DNA from: Actinomycetota bacterium
GTDB taxonomy: Bacteria > Actinomycetota > Thermoleophilia > Gaiellales > Gaiellaceae
DNA length: 5,087 bases
Reading direction: 5' to 3'
Assembly (NCBI GenBank): GCA_005883365.1
Contig: VAXA01000212.1
Location: forward strand, 1 to 5,087
The position numbers and the translations under genes are program-made. The stretch's first letter is position 1. Each line of letters opens with the position of its first letter. This document shows positions 1 through 5,087 of this stretch, one piece after another. Below the pieces are notes generated by a model that was given only the letters and a program-made list of their open reading frames with translations, was not told the origin of the DNA and did not search any database.

Positions 1-106
1 CGGCAAAGCTGCCGCGAATCGAGTAGTAGGTCCGCAGGTCGCGGATCGAGACGAGCGGCTCGCCCTCGGCGGGCTCGACGGTTCCGGCGGCCGCCTCAGG
101 CTTCAT
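1..106 (-). CDS. dppF: Oligopeptide/dipeptide ABC transporter ATPase, DppF-type (N-terminal fragment)
   Basis: Only the first 35 codons are present; the left window edge removes the rest, including every ATPase motif. The visible protein starts MKPEAAAGTVEP, an Ala/Glu/Pro-rich leader. It continues LVSIRDLRTYYSIRGSFA, which matches the opening beta-strand of Dpp/Opp ATPases (compare the family pattern LLEVRDLKKYFPVRRG). The ATG at 106-104 is supported by a GGAG six bases upstream (113-116). The gene begins inside the end of the preceding ATPase gene with an 11-nt overlap, so the two are probably translationally coupled. Its place as a second ATPase after DppD, in an operon with two different permeases, is why I call it DppF-type: DppD and DppF normally form a cytoplasmic ATPase heterodimer that powers import. 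Being an ABC ATPase of this operon is well supported; the exact subfamily rests on context. Confidence 0.85.
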   Translation of the reverse strand, partial: MKPEAAAGTVEPAEGEPLVSIRDLRTYYSIRGSFA

Positions 107-1121
107 CCGCAACTCCGATCGCCTCGCGCTCGAGCGGCGCGCCGGCACCCTGCGGGATCCGCTCGCTCGGGCCGTGGAGCCAGCAGAGGACGCGGCGACC
201 GTCGTCGAGCCGCTGCTCGATCGGCTCCAGCTGGTCGCAGACCCGCATCGCGTTCGGGCAGCGCGGGTGGAAACGGCAACCCGGCGGGGGGTCGATGAGG
301 TTCGGGGGCGCGCCGGGGATCGAATAGAGCGTCGTCGTATCGAGCGAGATCGTCGAGCGCAGCAGGTCGCGCGTGTACGGGTGCGCTGGGTCGGCGAACA
401 CCTCGCGCACCGGCCCCTCCTCCGCGATCCGGCCCGCGTACATGACAGCCATCCGGTCGCATGACTCGGCGACGATTCCGAGGTTGTGGGTGATCAGGAG
501 AAGGGCGGTTCCGAAGTTGTTCTTCAAGTCGGCGAGGAGCGCGAGGATCTGCCCCTCGACGATGACGTCGAGCGAGGTGGTCGGCTCGTCGGCGACGAGG
601 AGCTTCGGCCGGAGGACGAGCGCGAGGGCGATCATGATCCGCTGCCGCATCCCGCCTGAGAACTCGTGCGGGTACTGGCGGAACCGGGTCGGCGGGATCC
701 CCATCCGGCCGAGAGTCTCGAGCGAGCGCCGCTTAACCTCGGCGTCGGTGAGGTCCGGCTCGTGCTGCTCGAGCGTCTCGCGGAAGTGGTCGGAGATTCG
801 CAGCAGCGGATTCAGCCGCGTCATCGGCTCCTGGAAGATCAGCCCGAGCTCCGGCCCGCGCATCCGCCGCACTGCCTTCGGCGGCATCGCGACGAGATTC
901 CGTCCGTCGTAGAGCACCTCGCCGTCGGCCCGGGCGCCGTCGGGAAGCAGCCCGAGAATGCCGCGACCGAGTGTCGACTTCCCGCAGCCCGACTCTCCGA
1001 CGAGGCCGACGACCTCGCTCTCGCCGATGTCGAGCGAGACGCCGTCGACCGCGCGCACGGGCTTTCCCGGCGTGCCGTAGTAGACCCGGAGGTTCCGAAC
1101 CTGCAGGATCGCGTCGGTCAC
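96..1121 (-). CDS. dppD: Oligopeptide/dipeptide ABC transporter ATP-binding protein, DppD-type
   Basis: This is a cytoplasmic ATPase subunit, 341 aa, the usual length for DppD/OppD. Domains in order: Walker A GESGCGKST (42-50), Q-loop IFQEPMTRLNP (Gln97), ABC signature FSGGMRQR (154-161), Walker B LLVADEP (174-180), D-loop SLD (183-185) and H-loop His212 in ITHNLG. The C-terminal oligopeptide-transporter domain begins at HPYT (247-250). It carries four cysteines, C282, C288, C295 and C313, in the GCRFHPRC...C...C pattern that holds a [4Fe-4S] cluster in structurally studied relatives. I place the start at GTG 1121-1119, which overlaps the stop of the upstream permease gene as GTGA and has AGAGG four bases upstream. 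The frame stays open further upstream, but that stretch is Arg/Pro-rich, unlike the family, and overlaps the permease gene. Small departures from consensus (F for L before SGGM, R for S in TSLNP) do not touch catalytic residues, so I expect an active ATPase. Confidence 0.95.
   Translation of the reverse strand: MTDAILQVRNLRVYYGTPGKPVRAVDGVSLDIGESEVVGLVGESGCGKSTLGRGILGLLPDGARADGEVLYDGRNLVAMPPKAVRRMRGPELGLIFQEPMTRLNPLLRISDHFRETLEQHEPDLTDAEVKRRSLETLGRMGIPPTRFRQYPHEFSGGMRQRIMIALALVLRPKLLVADEPTTSLDVIVEGQILALLADLKNNFGTALLLITHNLGIVAESCDRMAVMYAGRIAEEGPVREVFADPAHPYTRDLLRSTISLDTTTLYSIPGAPPNLIDPPPGCRFHPRCPNAMRVCDQLEPIEQRLDDGRRVLCWLHGPSERIPQGAGAPLEREAIGVADEA
113..116 (-). promoter_or_regulatory. Shine-Dalgarno of the DppF-type gene
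   Basis: On the minus strand GGAG sits six bases before the ATG at 106-104, inside the coding region of the upstream ATPase gene. It selects this ATG as the start of the second ATPase and accounts for the 11-nt gene overlap. Confidence 0.6.
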
Positions 1122-2110
1122 TCGGCCTCTTCGGTCGGACCGGGGACAGGCTCGAACTCGAAACGCCCGAAGCGGCGCCGGCGGAGCACGGGATTGATCG
1201 TCTCGTTCAGGCCCTCGCCGACAAGGGTCAGCCCCGTGACGAGCAGGACGATCGCCAGGCCTGGGAAGAGGCCCGTCCACCAGATGCCCGAAGACGCATC
1301 CGTGACCGCCCGCGAGACGTCGTAGCCCCACTCGGCACCCTGCGAGGGCTGGATTCCGTAGCCGAGGAAGCCGAGCGCCGCGAGGAGGAGGATCGCATCG
1401 GCCGCGTTCAGCGTCGCGATCGGCGGCACGTTCTGGACGACGTTGAAGAAGACGTACTTGCGGATCACGGTGCGCGGGCGCGCGCCGAGGGCGCGCGCGG
1501 CGTCCACGTACGGCTCTTCTCGCACGCTGATCACGTGGTTCCTGACGACGCGGAAGTACAAGGGGACATACGCGGCGGTAATCGCGATCGCGGCAGTGAG
1601 GATCCCTCCGCCGATGCTCGAGGTGGAGAGCACGAACGCGATCACGATCGCGATCAGCAGATAGGGGAAGGCGAAGATCGCGTCCATGATCAGTACGAGG
1701 AAGCGGTCGAGGATCCCGCCGAAGTAGCCGGAGATCAGGCCGAGCGGCACGCCGACCACCAGCGACATCGCAAGCGCGATGGCGACGACCTCCAGCTCCG
1801 TCTGAGTGCCGTAGATCACGCGCGACAGGACGTCGACCGACTGCACCGTCGTTCCGAACAGGTGCGCCGACGACGGATGCGCCAACTGCTCGAACCGGTG
1901 CCCATCCGACTTGTACTGGGTGAAGTTGTACGGCGAGATCAGCGGCGCGAGAAGCGCAAGGAGGATGAAGAAGACGGTGATGACGACCCCGCTCCAGAAC
2001 ATGGCGCGGGCCACGCCGCTCGCCTCACGAATCGGCTTCGTCGCACGGCCGAGGGCGATCAGGCGCGCGCGACCGTGCGGGGTGCGGGGAGCGGCGGGGG
2101 CGAACGCCAT
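1118..2110 (-). CDS. dppC: Oligopeptide/dipeptide ABC transporter permease, DppC-type
   Basis: This is an inner channel subunit of 330 aa, slightly longer than typical DppC because of a basic N-terminal tail of about 35 residues. The first membrane segment is at about 36-60 and ends LLAPLISPY. The family landmark HLFGTTVQSVDVLSRVIYG (83-101) corresponds to the usual H-GTD--GRDV-SR--YG, but the second half lacks the GRD and has QSVD instead. Five more hydrophobic segments follow, at about 106-130, 140-162, 168-187, 230-252 and 280-300. The cytoplasmic EAA-type coupling loop is at about 198-228 (EEPYVDAARALGAR...), with A204, A205 and G209 conserved; this loop docks on the ATPases. GYGIQPSQGAEWG (250-262) is the family's G-G-QPP--EWG motif. 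The ATG at 2110-2108 follows the DppB stop after a single base, with a weak GAGGA about 12 nt upstream. The stop overlaps the ATPase start (GTGA), which suggests translational coupling. Confidence 0.95.
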   Translation of the reverse strand: MAFAPAAPRTPHGRARLIALGRATKPIREASGVARAMFWSGVVITVFFILLALLAPLISPYNFTQYKSDGHRFEQLAHPSSAHLFGTTVQSVDVLSRVIYGTQTELEVVAIALAMSLVVGVPLGLISGYFGGILDRFLVLIMDAIFAFPYLLIAIVIAFVLSTSSIGGGILTAAIAITAAYVPLYFRVVRNHVISVREEPYVDAARALGARPRTVIRKYVFFNVVQNVPPIATLNAADAILLLAALGFLGYGIQPSQGAEWGYDVSRAVTDASSGIWWTGLFPGLAIVLLVTGLTLVGEGLNETINPVLRRRRFGRFEFEPVPGPTEEAE

Positions 2111-2111
2111 G

Positions 2112-3134
2112 CTAGTACCGGATCCTCGGGTCGACGAACGCGTTGAGGAAGTCGACGAGGATGCTCACCGCGACGACGACAAGCGCGAAGACGACGATGA
2201 TTCCCTGTACCCCGGCGTAGTCGCGATTCTCCAGGTAGATGACGAGCTCATGGCCGATGCCGGGCCAGTTGAACGTGGTCTCGGTAAGCACGACGCCGCC
2301 GAGCAGGATCGCAAGATTGAGGCCGACGACCGTGATCACCGGGACGAGCGCATTCTTGAAGGCATGGAAGAAGACGACCCGCCGCTCGGCGATACCACGC
2401 GCGCGTGCCGCCTCGATGTAGTCGTCGCGCAGCGTCCGGATCACGTTGATGCGCGTGAGGCGGATGAAGACCCCCGCGGTGATCAGGCCGAGCGTCGTCG
2501 CCGGCAGGATCAGATGCTTCACGATGTCCCAGAGCGCGCCCCAGCTGCCGTCCCAGATCGCGTCGACGAGGAAGATGTTCGTGTGCGTCTGCAGCAGCGC
2601 TTGCGTGAGCGGGCTCGCCTGGTCGGACGTCGGCAGCCAGCCGAGCCAGACGCCGAAGACGAGCTGCGCCATCAGCCCGAGGAAGAAGGGAGGCGTCGCG
2701 TAGACGATCACGCCGAACAGGCGCCCGGCGATGTCAACTGGGGTGTCGCGGTAGCGGCCGGCGATAAGGCCGACCACTACGCCGACGACGATCGCGATGA
2801 GCATCGCGAAGAACGTGAGCTCGAAGGTGGCCGCGCCGTTCTGCTTGATGATCTGGGAGAGCGGCCGGTTGTCGGTGATCGTCGTGCCGAGGTTGCCCCG
2901 CACGATGTTCCAGAGATAGTCGCCGTACTGGGTGATGAGCGGCTTGTCGAAGCCGAGGCGGTGCTCGATCTGGTGAACGTACGCGGGCGGGACGTGGCCG
3001 CCGAGCGCTGCCTGGATCGGGTTCCCCGGCGCGACGCGCAGAAGGAGGAAGACGAGCGTGAGCAGGATCAAGACCATCGGCACGACGAGCGCGAGGCGCG
3101 TGATGAGGTACGTCCTGAGAGAGGTGCCGGTCAC
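2112..3134 (-). CDS. dppB: Oligopeptide/dipeptide ABC transporter permease, DppB-type
   Basis: This is the other half of the transmembrane channel, 340 aa, the normal DppB length. The N-terminus LRTYLITRLALVVPMVLILL with LLRVAPGNP (31-39) is the classic DppB opening: a first helix followed by the -PGDP-like motif, here PGNP. An extracytoplasmic stretch with LGFDKPLITQYGDYL (60-74) and RGNLG (79-83) follows. Further membrane segments lie at about 103-126, 138-166, 206-226, 262-285 and 308-330. The EAA coupling loop is DDYIEAARARGIAERRV (237-253), with E241, A242, A243 and G247. The protein ends DPRIRY, as most DppB proteins do. The start is GTG at 3134-3132. I see no good Shine-Dalgarno before it; the nearest upstream sequence is the intercistronic hairpin, and later in-frame starts would cut into the first helix. 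The stop is one base from the DppC start. Confidence 0.95.
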   Translation of the reverse strand: MTGTSLRTYLITRLALVVPMVLILLTLVFLLLRVAPGNPIQAALGGHVPPAYVHQIEHRLGFDKPLITQYGDYLWNIVRGNLGTTITDNRPLSQIIKQNGAATFELTFFAMLIAIVVGVVVGLIAGRYRDTPVDIAGRLFGVIVYATPPFFLGLMAQLVFGVWLGWLPTSDQASPLTQALLQTHTNIFLVDAIWDGSWGALWDIVKHLILPATTLGLITAGVFIRLTRINVIRTLRDDYIEAARARGIAERRVVFFHAFKNALVPVITVVGLNLAILLGGVVLTETTFNWPGIGHELVIYLENRDYAGVQGIIVVFALVVVAVSILVDFLNAFVDPRIRY

Positions 3135-3154
3135 GTGCGTCAGATTCTGCAGGA

Positions 3155-3181
3155 AGGGGCGCCCCGGGTAGAGGCGCCCCT
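3155..3181 (-). promoter_or_regulatory. Intercistronic GC-rich hairpin between binding-protein and permease genes
   Basis: The arms AGGGGCGCC (3155-3163) and GGCGCCCCT (3173-3181) are perfect reverse complements, giving a 9-bp stem with a 9-nt loop. It lies in the 67-nt gap, 20 nt after the binding-protein stop and 20 nt before the permease GTG. No U-run follows the stem, so it does not look like a full intrinsic terminator. In other binding-protein importers such hairpins protect the 3' end of the receptor message or cause partial termination, which yields more receptor than permease. The structure is seen directly; the role is inferred. Confidence 0.6.
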
Positions 3182-3201
3182 GCCGTAGTCGATGTGTAGA
3201 G

Positions 3202-4764
3202 CTACTTCGAGATCAGCCAGAAGCGCATGTAGTACGCGGCGTCCAGCGTCGAATCGATGCCCTTCACGCTGCTCTTGCTGACCGCGATCATGTTCCCCTG
3301 CCAGTACGGGATCGTCGGCAGCGTCTTCGCCCCGAGGACCTGCATCTTCTTTAGGTACGAGTACCGCGAGGCAGTCGTCTTGGCGCCCCGCTCCTTCGCA
3401 ATCAGGCCGTCCATCTTCTTGCTGCTGTAGCCGTTGTTATAGAAGGAACCGGTCTGGTAGAAGCTGACGGTGTAGTCGTCGGCGTCCGGATAGTCCGGGA
3501 ACCAGCCGAGCTGGAACGCCCCGTAGACCTTGCCGAGCGCACCGCTGTACTGCGCCCACTCGGCGGACTTCAGGGTCACTTTGAACAGACCCGACGCGTT
3601 GAGCGCCCGCTGGATCTCCGCGTACTCGTCGGCCGACGCGTCGCCGTAGTGCGACGGCGTCCACCAGAGCGTGATCTTCAGCGGAGTCTTCACGCCGGCC
3701 GCCTTCATCGCGGCCTTCGCCTTCGCGACGTTCGGCTTCGCTCCGTATACCGCCTTGTAGGCGTCGGTCTGGCCCGGCAGGCCCTTCGGCACCATCGAGT
3801 AGAGCGGGGCAACGGCGCCGTGATAGACGCGGCTCGCGATCGTCTGCCGCGGCATCAGGTAGGCGATCGCCTTCCGGACGTTGAGATTGTTGAACGGCGG
3901 CCGCTTCACGTTGAACACGAGATAGCGGATGACCACACCATGTCCGGAATGGACGACGAGCGACTTCTGCTTGCCCATCGCCGTGAGCTCGGTCGGCGTG
4001 AACGTCTGGAACGCCATGTCGATCGAGCCCTGCTGGAGCGCCAGCTTCATCGTCGACGACTTCGAGAAGTAGTTGATGATGAGCCCGCCGTTCTTCGGCG
4101 CCGGTCCCCAGTAGTTCTTGTTGACCGTGAAGACCGCCTGCTGGCTCGGCGTGAACTTGGTCAGCACGTATGGACCGGTGCCGATCATGTGCGCCGTGTC
4201 GGTGTTCGCCAGGATCTTGTCGGCCGGGAAGTCGGTCTTGTCGACGACATAACCGGCGTTCGTCGAAAGGATGTACGGCCAAACCGAGAAGGGCGACTTG
4301 AGGTGGAAGATGACCGTGTACTTCCCCTTCACAGTCGTGCTCTTGAGGTCGGAGAGCAGGGTGTAGATGCCCTGGTCGCCCTTGATCTTCACGACGCGGT
4401 CGAACGAGTACTTCACGTCCGCCGACGTCATGGGGTCGCCGTTGGAGAACTTGACACCGTGCCGGAGCTGGCACGTCCATGTTTTGAGATCAGTCGAGTG
4501 ACTGCATCCCGTGGCGAGGACGGGCTTGAGCGTCGCGCCGTTCGGGAAGCCGTACAGCCCCTGGAAGATGTTGAGGTCGACGGCGAACGAGTCGTAGTCG
4601 TACTCGTTCGCCGGGTCGATGTTGACGACGGTGCCCGTCGTCCCGTCGATGATGATCCCGCTTGACTTGCTGCCGCCATAGGCGCTCGCGGCGAGCGCGG
4701 CAGCCACTGCGACGGCCGCGACGGAGACTCCCAATAGGAGCCACCTCATGCGTCTCTTGCCCAT
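3202..4764 (-). CDS. ABC transporter substrate-binding protein, family 5 (peptide/nickel-type)
   Basis: This is the secreted or membrane-tethered receptor, 520 aa, normal for SBP_bac_5 proteins. It would capture the solute outside the membrane and hand it to the two permeases encoded downstream. The N-terminus is an export signal: basic MGKRRMR, a hydrophobic Leu/Ala/Val core (about 8-26) and a likely cleavage after ASA at residue 28. There is no lipobox cysteine. The family signature region is at about 84-116 and includes DLKTWTCQLRHGVKFSNGDP followed by TSADVKYSFDRV. GTGPY (195-199), the FNVKRPPFNNLNVRKAIAY block (284-302) and GWFPDYPDADDY (420-431, equivalent to the ligand-contacting GW-DYPDPDN segment of DppA-like proteins) support the call. 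The only two cysteines are C87 and C98. I chose the ATG at 4764 because AAGGAGGAG lies six bases upstream and the signal peptide begins directly there. A longer in-frame start at 4842 would put a charged 26-residue extension before the signal. The substrate is not determined: short peptides are the family default. Confidence 0.93.
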   Translation of the reverse strand: MGKRRMRWLLLGVSVAAVAVAAALAASAYGGSKSSGIIIDGTTGTVVNIDPANEYDYDSFAVDLNIFQGLYGFPNGATLKPVLATGCSHSTDLKTWTCQLRHGVKFSNGDPMTSADVKYSFDRVVKIKGDQGIYTLLSDLKSTTVKGKYTVIFHLKSPFSVWPYILSTNAGYVVDKTDFPADKILANTDTAHMIGTGPYVLTKFTPSQQAVFTVNKNYWGPAPKNGGLIINYFSKSSTMKLALQQGSIDMAFQTFTPTELTAMGKQKSLVVHSGHGVVIRYLVFNVKRPPFNNLNVRKAIAYLMPRQTIASRVYHGAVAPLYSMVPKGLPGQTDAYKAVYGAKPNVAKAKAAMKAAGVKTPLKITLWWTPSHYGDASADEYAEIQRALNASGLFKVTLKSAEWAQYSGALGKVYGAFQLGWFPDYPDADDYTVSFYQTGSFYNNGYSSKKMDGLIAKERGAKTTASRYSYLKKMQVLGAKTLPTIPYWQGNMIAVSKSSVKGIDSTLDAAYYMRFWLISK

Positions 4765-4770
4765 GTGTTG

Positions 4771-4779
4771 CTCCTCCTT
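4771..4779 (-). promoter_or_regulatory. Strong Shine-Dalgarno of the binding-protein gene
   Basis: AAGGAGGAG on the minus strand, with six bases (CAACAC) before the ATG at 4764-4762, is near-perfect complementarity to the 16S rRNA 3' end. It decides the start over the upstream ATG at 4842. It is clearly the strongest ribosome binding site in the operon, consistent with a receptor made in excess over the membrane parts. Confidence 0.85.
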
Positions 4780-4805
4780 GGACCGTTTGATCGCGTCGAG
4801 GCGGG

Positions 4806-4836
4806 AGGATACTCCGCTCCGCTCCCCGAGAGCCAA
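4806..4836 (-). promoter_or_regulatory. Candidate sigma-70-type promoter of the importer operon
   Basis: On the minus strand TTGGCT (4831-4836) is followed after 19 bases by TATCCT (4806-4811). This would give a 5' leader of roughly 35 nt before the binding-protein ATG. Both hexamers are imperfect and the spacer is longer than the ideal 17, so this is weak. The spacer is a purine-rich GGAGC repeat. A better -35-like hexamer, TTGACC, lies at 4854-4859, but it has no -10 at a suitable distance. An operon promoter somewhere in this gap is likely; this exact placement is a guess. Confidence 0.22.
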
Positions 4837-4890
4837 TCGCATCTGTCCCGCGCGGTCAAGCGGAAGGTGACGCCCAGGCTTTGCTGCTAC

Positions 4891-5087
4891 TTAAGCGGCT
4901 GCGACGGAGATGAGGTCTCGGAGGGCGCCCAAGCGGGAGAGCGCCTGGCCCTCGAGCTGGCGCACCCGCTCTCGCGTCAGGTCGAGCTCGTTGCCGATCG
5001 CCTCGAGGGTCCACGGCTCGCCCTCAAAGCCGAAGCGCAGCTCGAGGATCCGCCGCTCACGCTCCGGAAGGGCTTCGAGCGCGCGCC
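4891..5087 (-). CDS. Sigma-70-family RNA polymerase sigma factor, C-terminal fragment (region 4)
   Basis: The last 64 codons are visible and end at TAA 4893-4891; the right edge removes regions 2 and 3. The visible protein reads LEALPERERRILELRFGFEG, then EPWTLEAIGNELDLTRERV and RQLEGQALSRL, ending GALRDLISVAAA. This is region 4 of a primary-type (RpoD/SigA-like) sigma factor. LPERERRILELRFG is region 4.1, and TLEAIGNELDLTRERVRQLE is the region 4.2 helix-turn-helix that contacts the -35 element, with TRERVRQLE being the recognition helix. Two things differ from housekeeping sigma factors: Ala replaces the usual Glu in TLEEIG, and the tail ends LRDLISVAAA rather than the usual RHPSRS...LRDFL-type ending. 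That favours an alternative, RpoD-related sigma factor over the main one, but the fragment is too short to be sure. It is on the same strand as the importer, 126 bp upstream, and probably belongs to a separate transcription unit. Confidence 0.9.
   Translation of the reverse strand, partial: RALEALPERERRILELRFGFEGEPWTLEAIGNELDLTRERVRQLEGQALSRLGALRDLISVAAA

Noticed and set aside
1122..1331. Upstream extension of the DppD-type ATPase by 70 codons
   Set aside because: The extra residues are Arg/Pro-rich and unlike the family, and they overlap conserved permease coding sequence. The GTG at 1121 forms a standard GTGA overlap and gives the normal protein length.
971..2146. Long plus-strand open frame of 391 codons opposite the second permease and the ATPase
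   Set aside because: Its translation is an Arg/Asp/Glu-rich low-complexity string with no recognisable domain, typical of the antisense of high-GC coding DNA. The minus strand here encodes clear conserved proteins.
3155..3181. Full rho-independent terminator after the receptor gene
   Set aside because: The stem is strong, but the bases after it (TTCCTGCAG on the coding strand) contain no U-run, and the downstream genes clearly belong to the same importer.
1911..3188. Long plus-strand open frame of 425 codons opposite the first permease
   Set aside because: It has the same signature of antisense GC-bias: alternating charged residues and no hydrophobic core or motif. It lies entirely over a canonical DppB gene.
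3649..4665. Plus-strand open frame of 338 codons opposite the receptor gene
   Set aside because: It is Arg/Val/Asp/Leu-rich with no family motif, and the opposite strand encodes an intact family-5 binding protein.
4765..4842. Longer receptor start at 4842, adding 26 residues
   Set aside because: The extension is charged, would displace the signal peptide from the N-terminus, has only a weak ribosome site, and would occupy the probable promoter region. The ATG at 4764 has a near-perfect Shine-Dalgarno.
4831..4859. Promoter built from TTGACC at 4854-4859
   Set aside because: At 17-18 bases downstream the sequence is TTGGCT/TGGCTC, which does not resemble a -10 element.
4765..4890. Riboswitch, T-box or small RNA gene in the upstream gap
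   Set aside because: The gap is only 126 bp, already contains the ribosome site, and shows no long stems or recognisable conserved RNA motif by eye.

Overview
The window is ordinary, high-GC bacterial DNA. It is filled almost completely by one minus-strand operon for an oligopeptide/dipeptide-type ABC importer (the Dpp/Opp family), with the tail of a sigma-70-family gene at the right edge. I read it from right to left, in the direction of transcription.

At the right edge (4891-5087) lie the last 64 codons of a sigma-70-family factor, carrying the region 4.2 helix-turn-helix that reads the -35 element. A 126-bp gap follows (4765-4890). It holds a very strong Shine-Dalgarno for the next gene and a weak promoter candidate, but no clear rho-independent terminator. 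The importer genes then come in the order family-5 substrate-binding protein (3202-4764), DppB-type permease (2112-3134), DppC-type permease (1118-2110), DppD-type ATPase (96-1121) and the first 35 codons of a DppF-type ATPase (1-106, cut by the left edge).

Spacing inside the operon is tight. There is 1 nt between the permease genes, a 4-nt GTGA overlap between the second permease and the first ATPase, and an 11-nt overlap between the two ATPases. The one real gap inside the operon is 67 nt, between the binding protein and the first permease, and it contains a perfect 9-bp GC-rich hairpin (3155-3181). The layout implies that an extracytoplasmic receptor delivers ligand to a DppB-DppC channel driven by a DppD-DppF ATPase pair. 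The hairpin is well placed to set a higher level of receptor than of membrane parts. The family usually imports short peptides, but some members carry nickel, heme, glycosides or other solutes, so the substrate cannot be settled from sequence alone.

Strong G/C bias at third codon positions, GTG starts and the Ala/Val-rich export signal fit a high-GC actinobacterium-like organism. A soil member of Thermoleophilia/Gaiellales is my low-confidence guess. I see no mobile element, tRNA, rRNA, CRISPR array or convincing novel system. The points worth a second look are modest: the intercistronic hairpin, the missing lipobox in the binding protein, the single cysteine pair in that protein, the four-cysteine tail of the ATPase, and the unusual sigma C-terminus.
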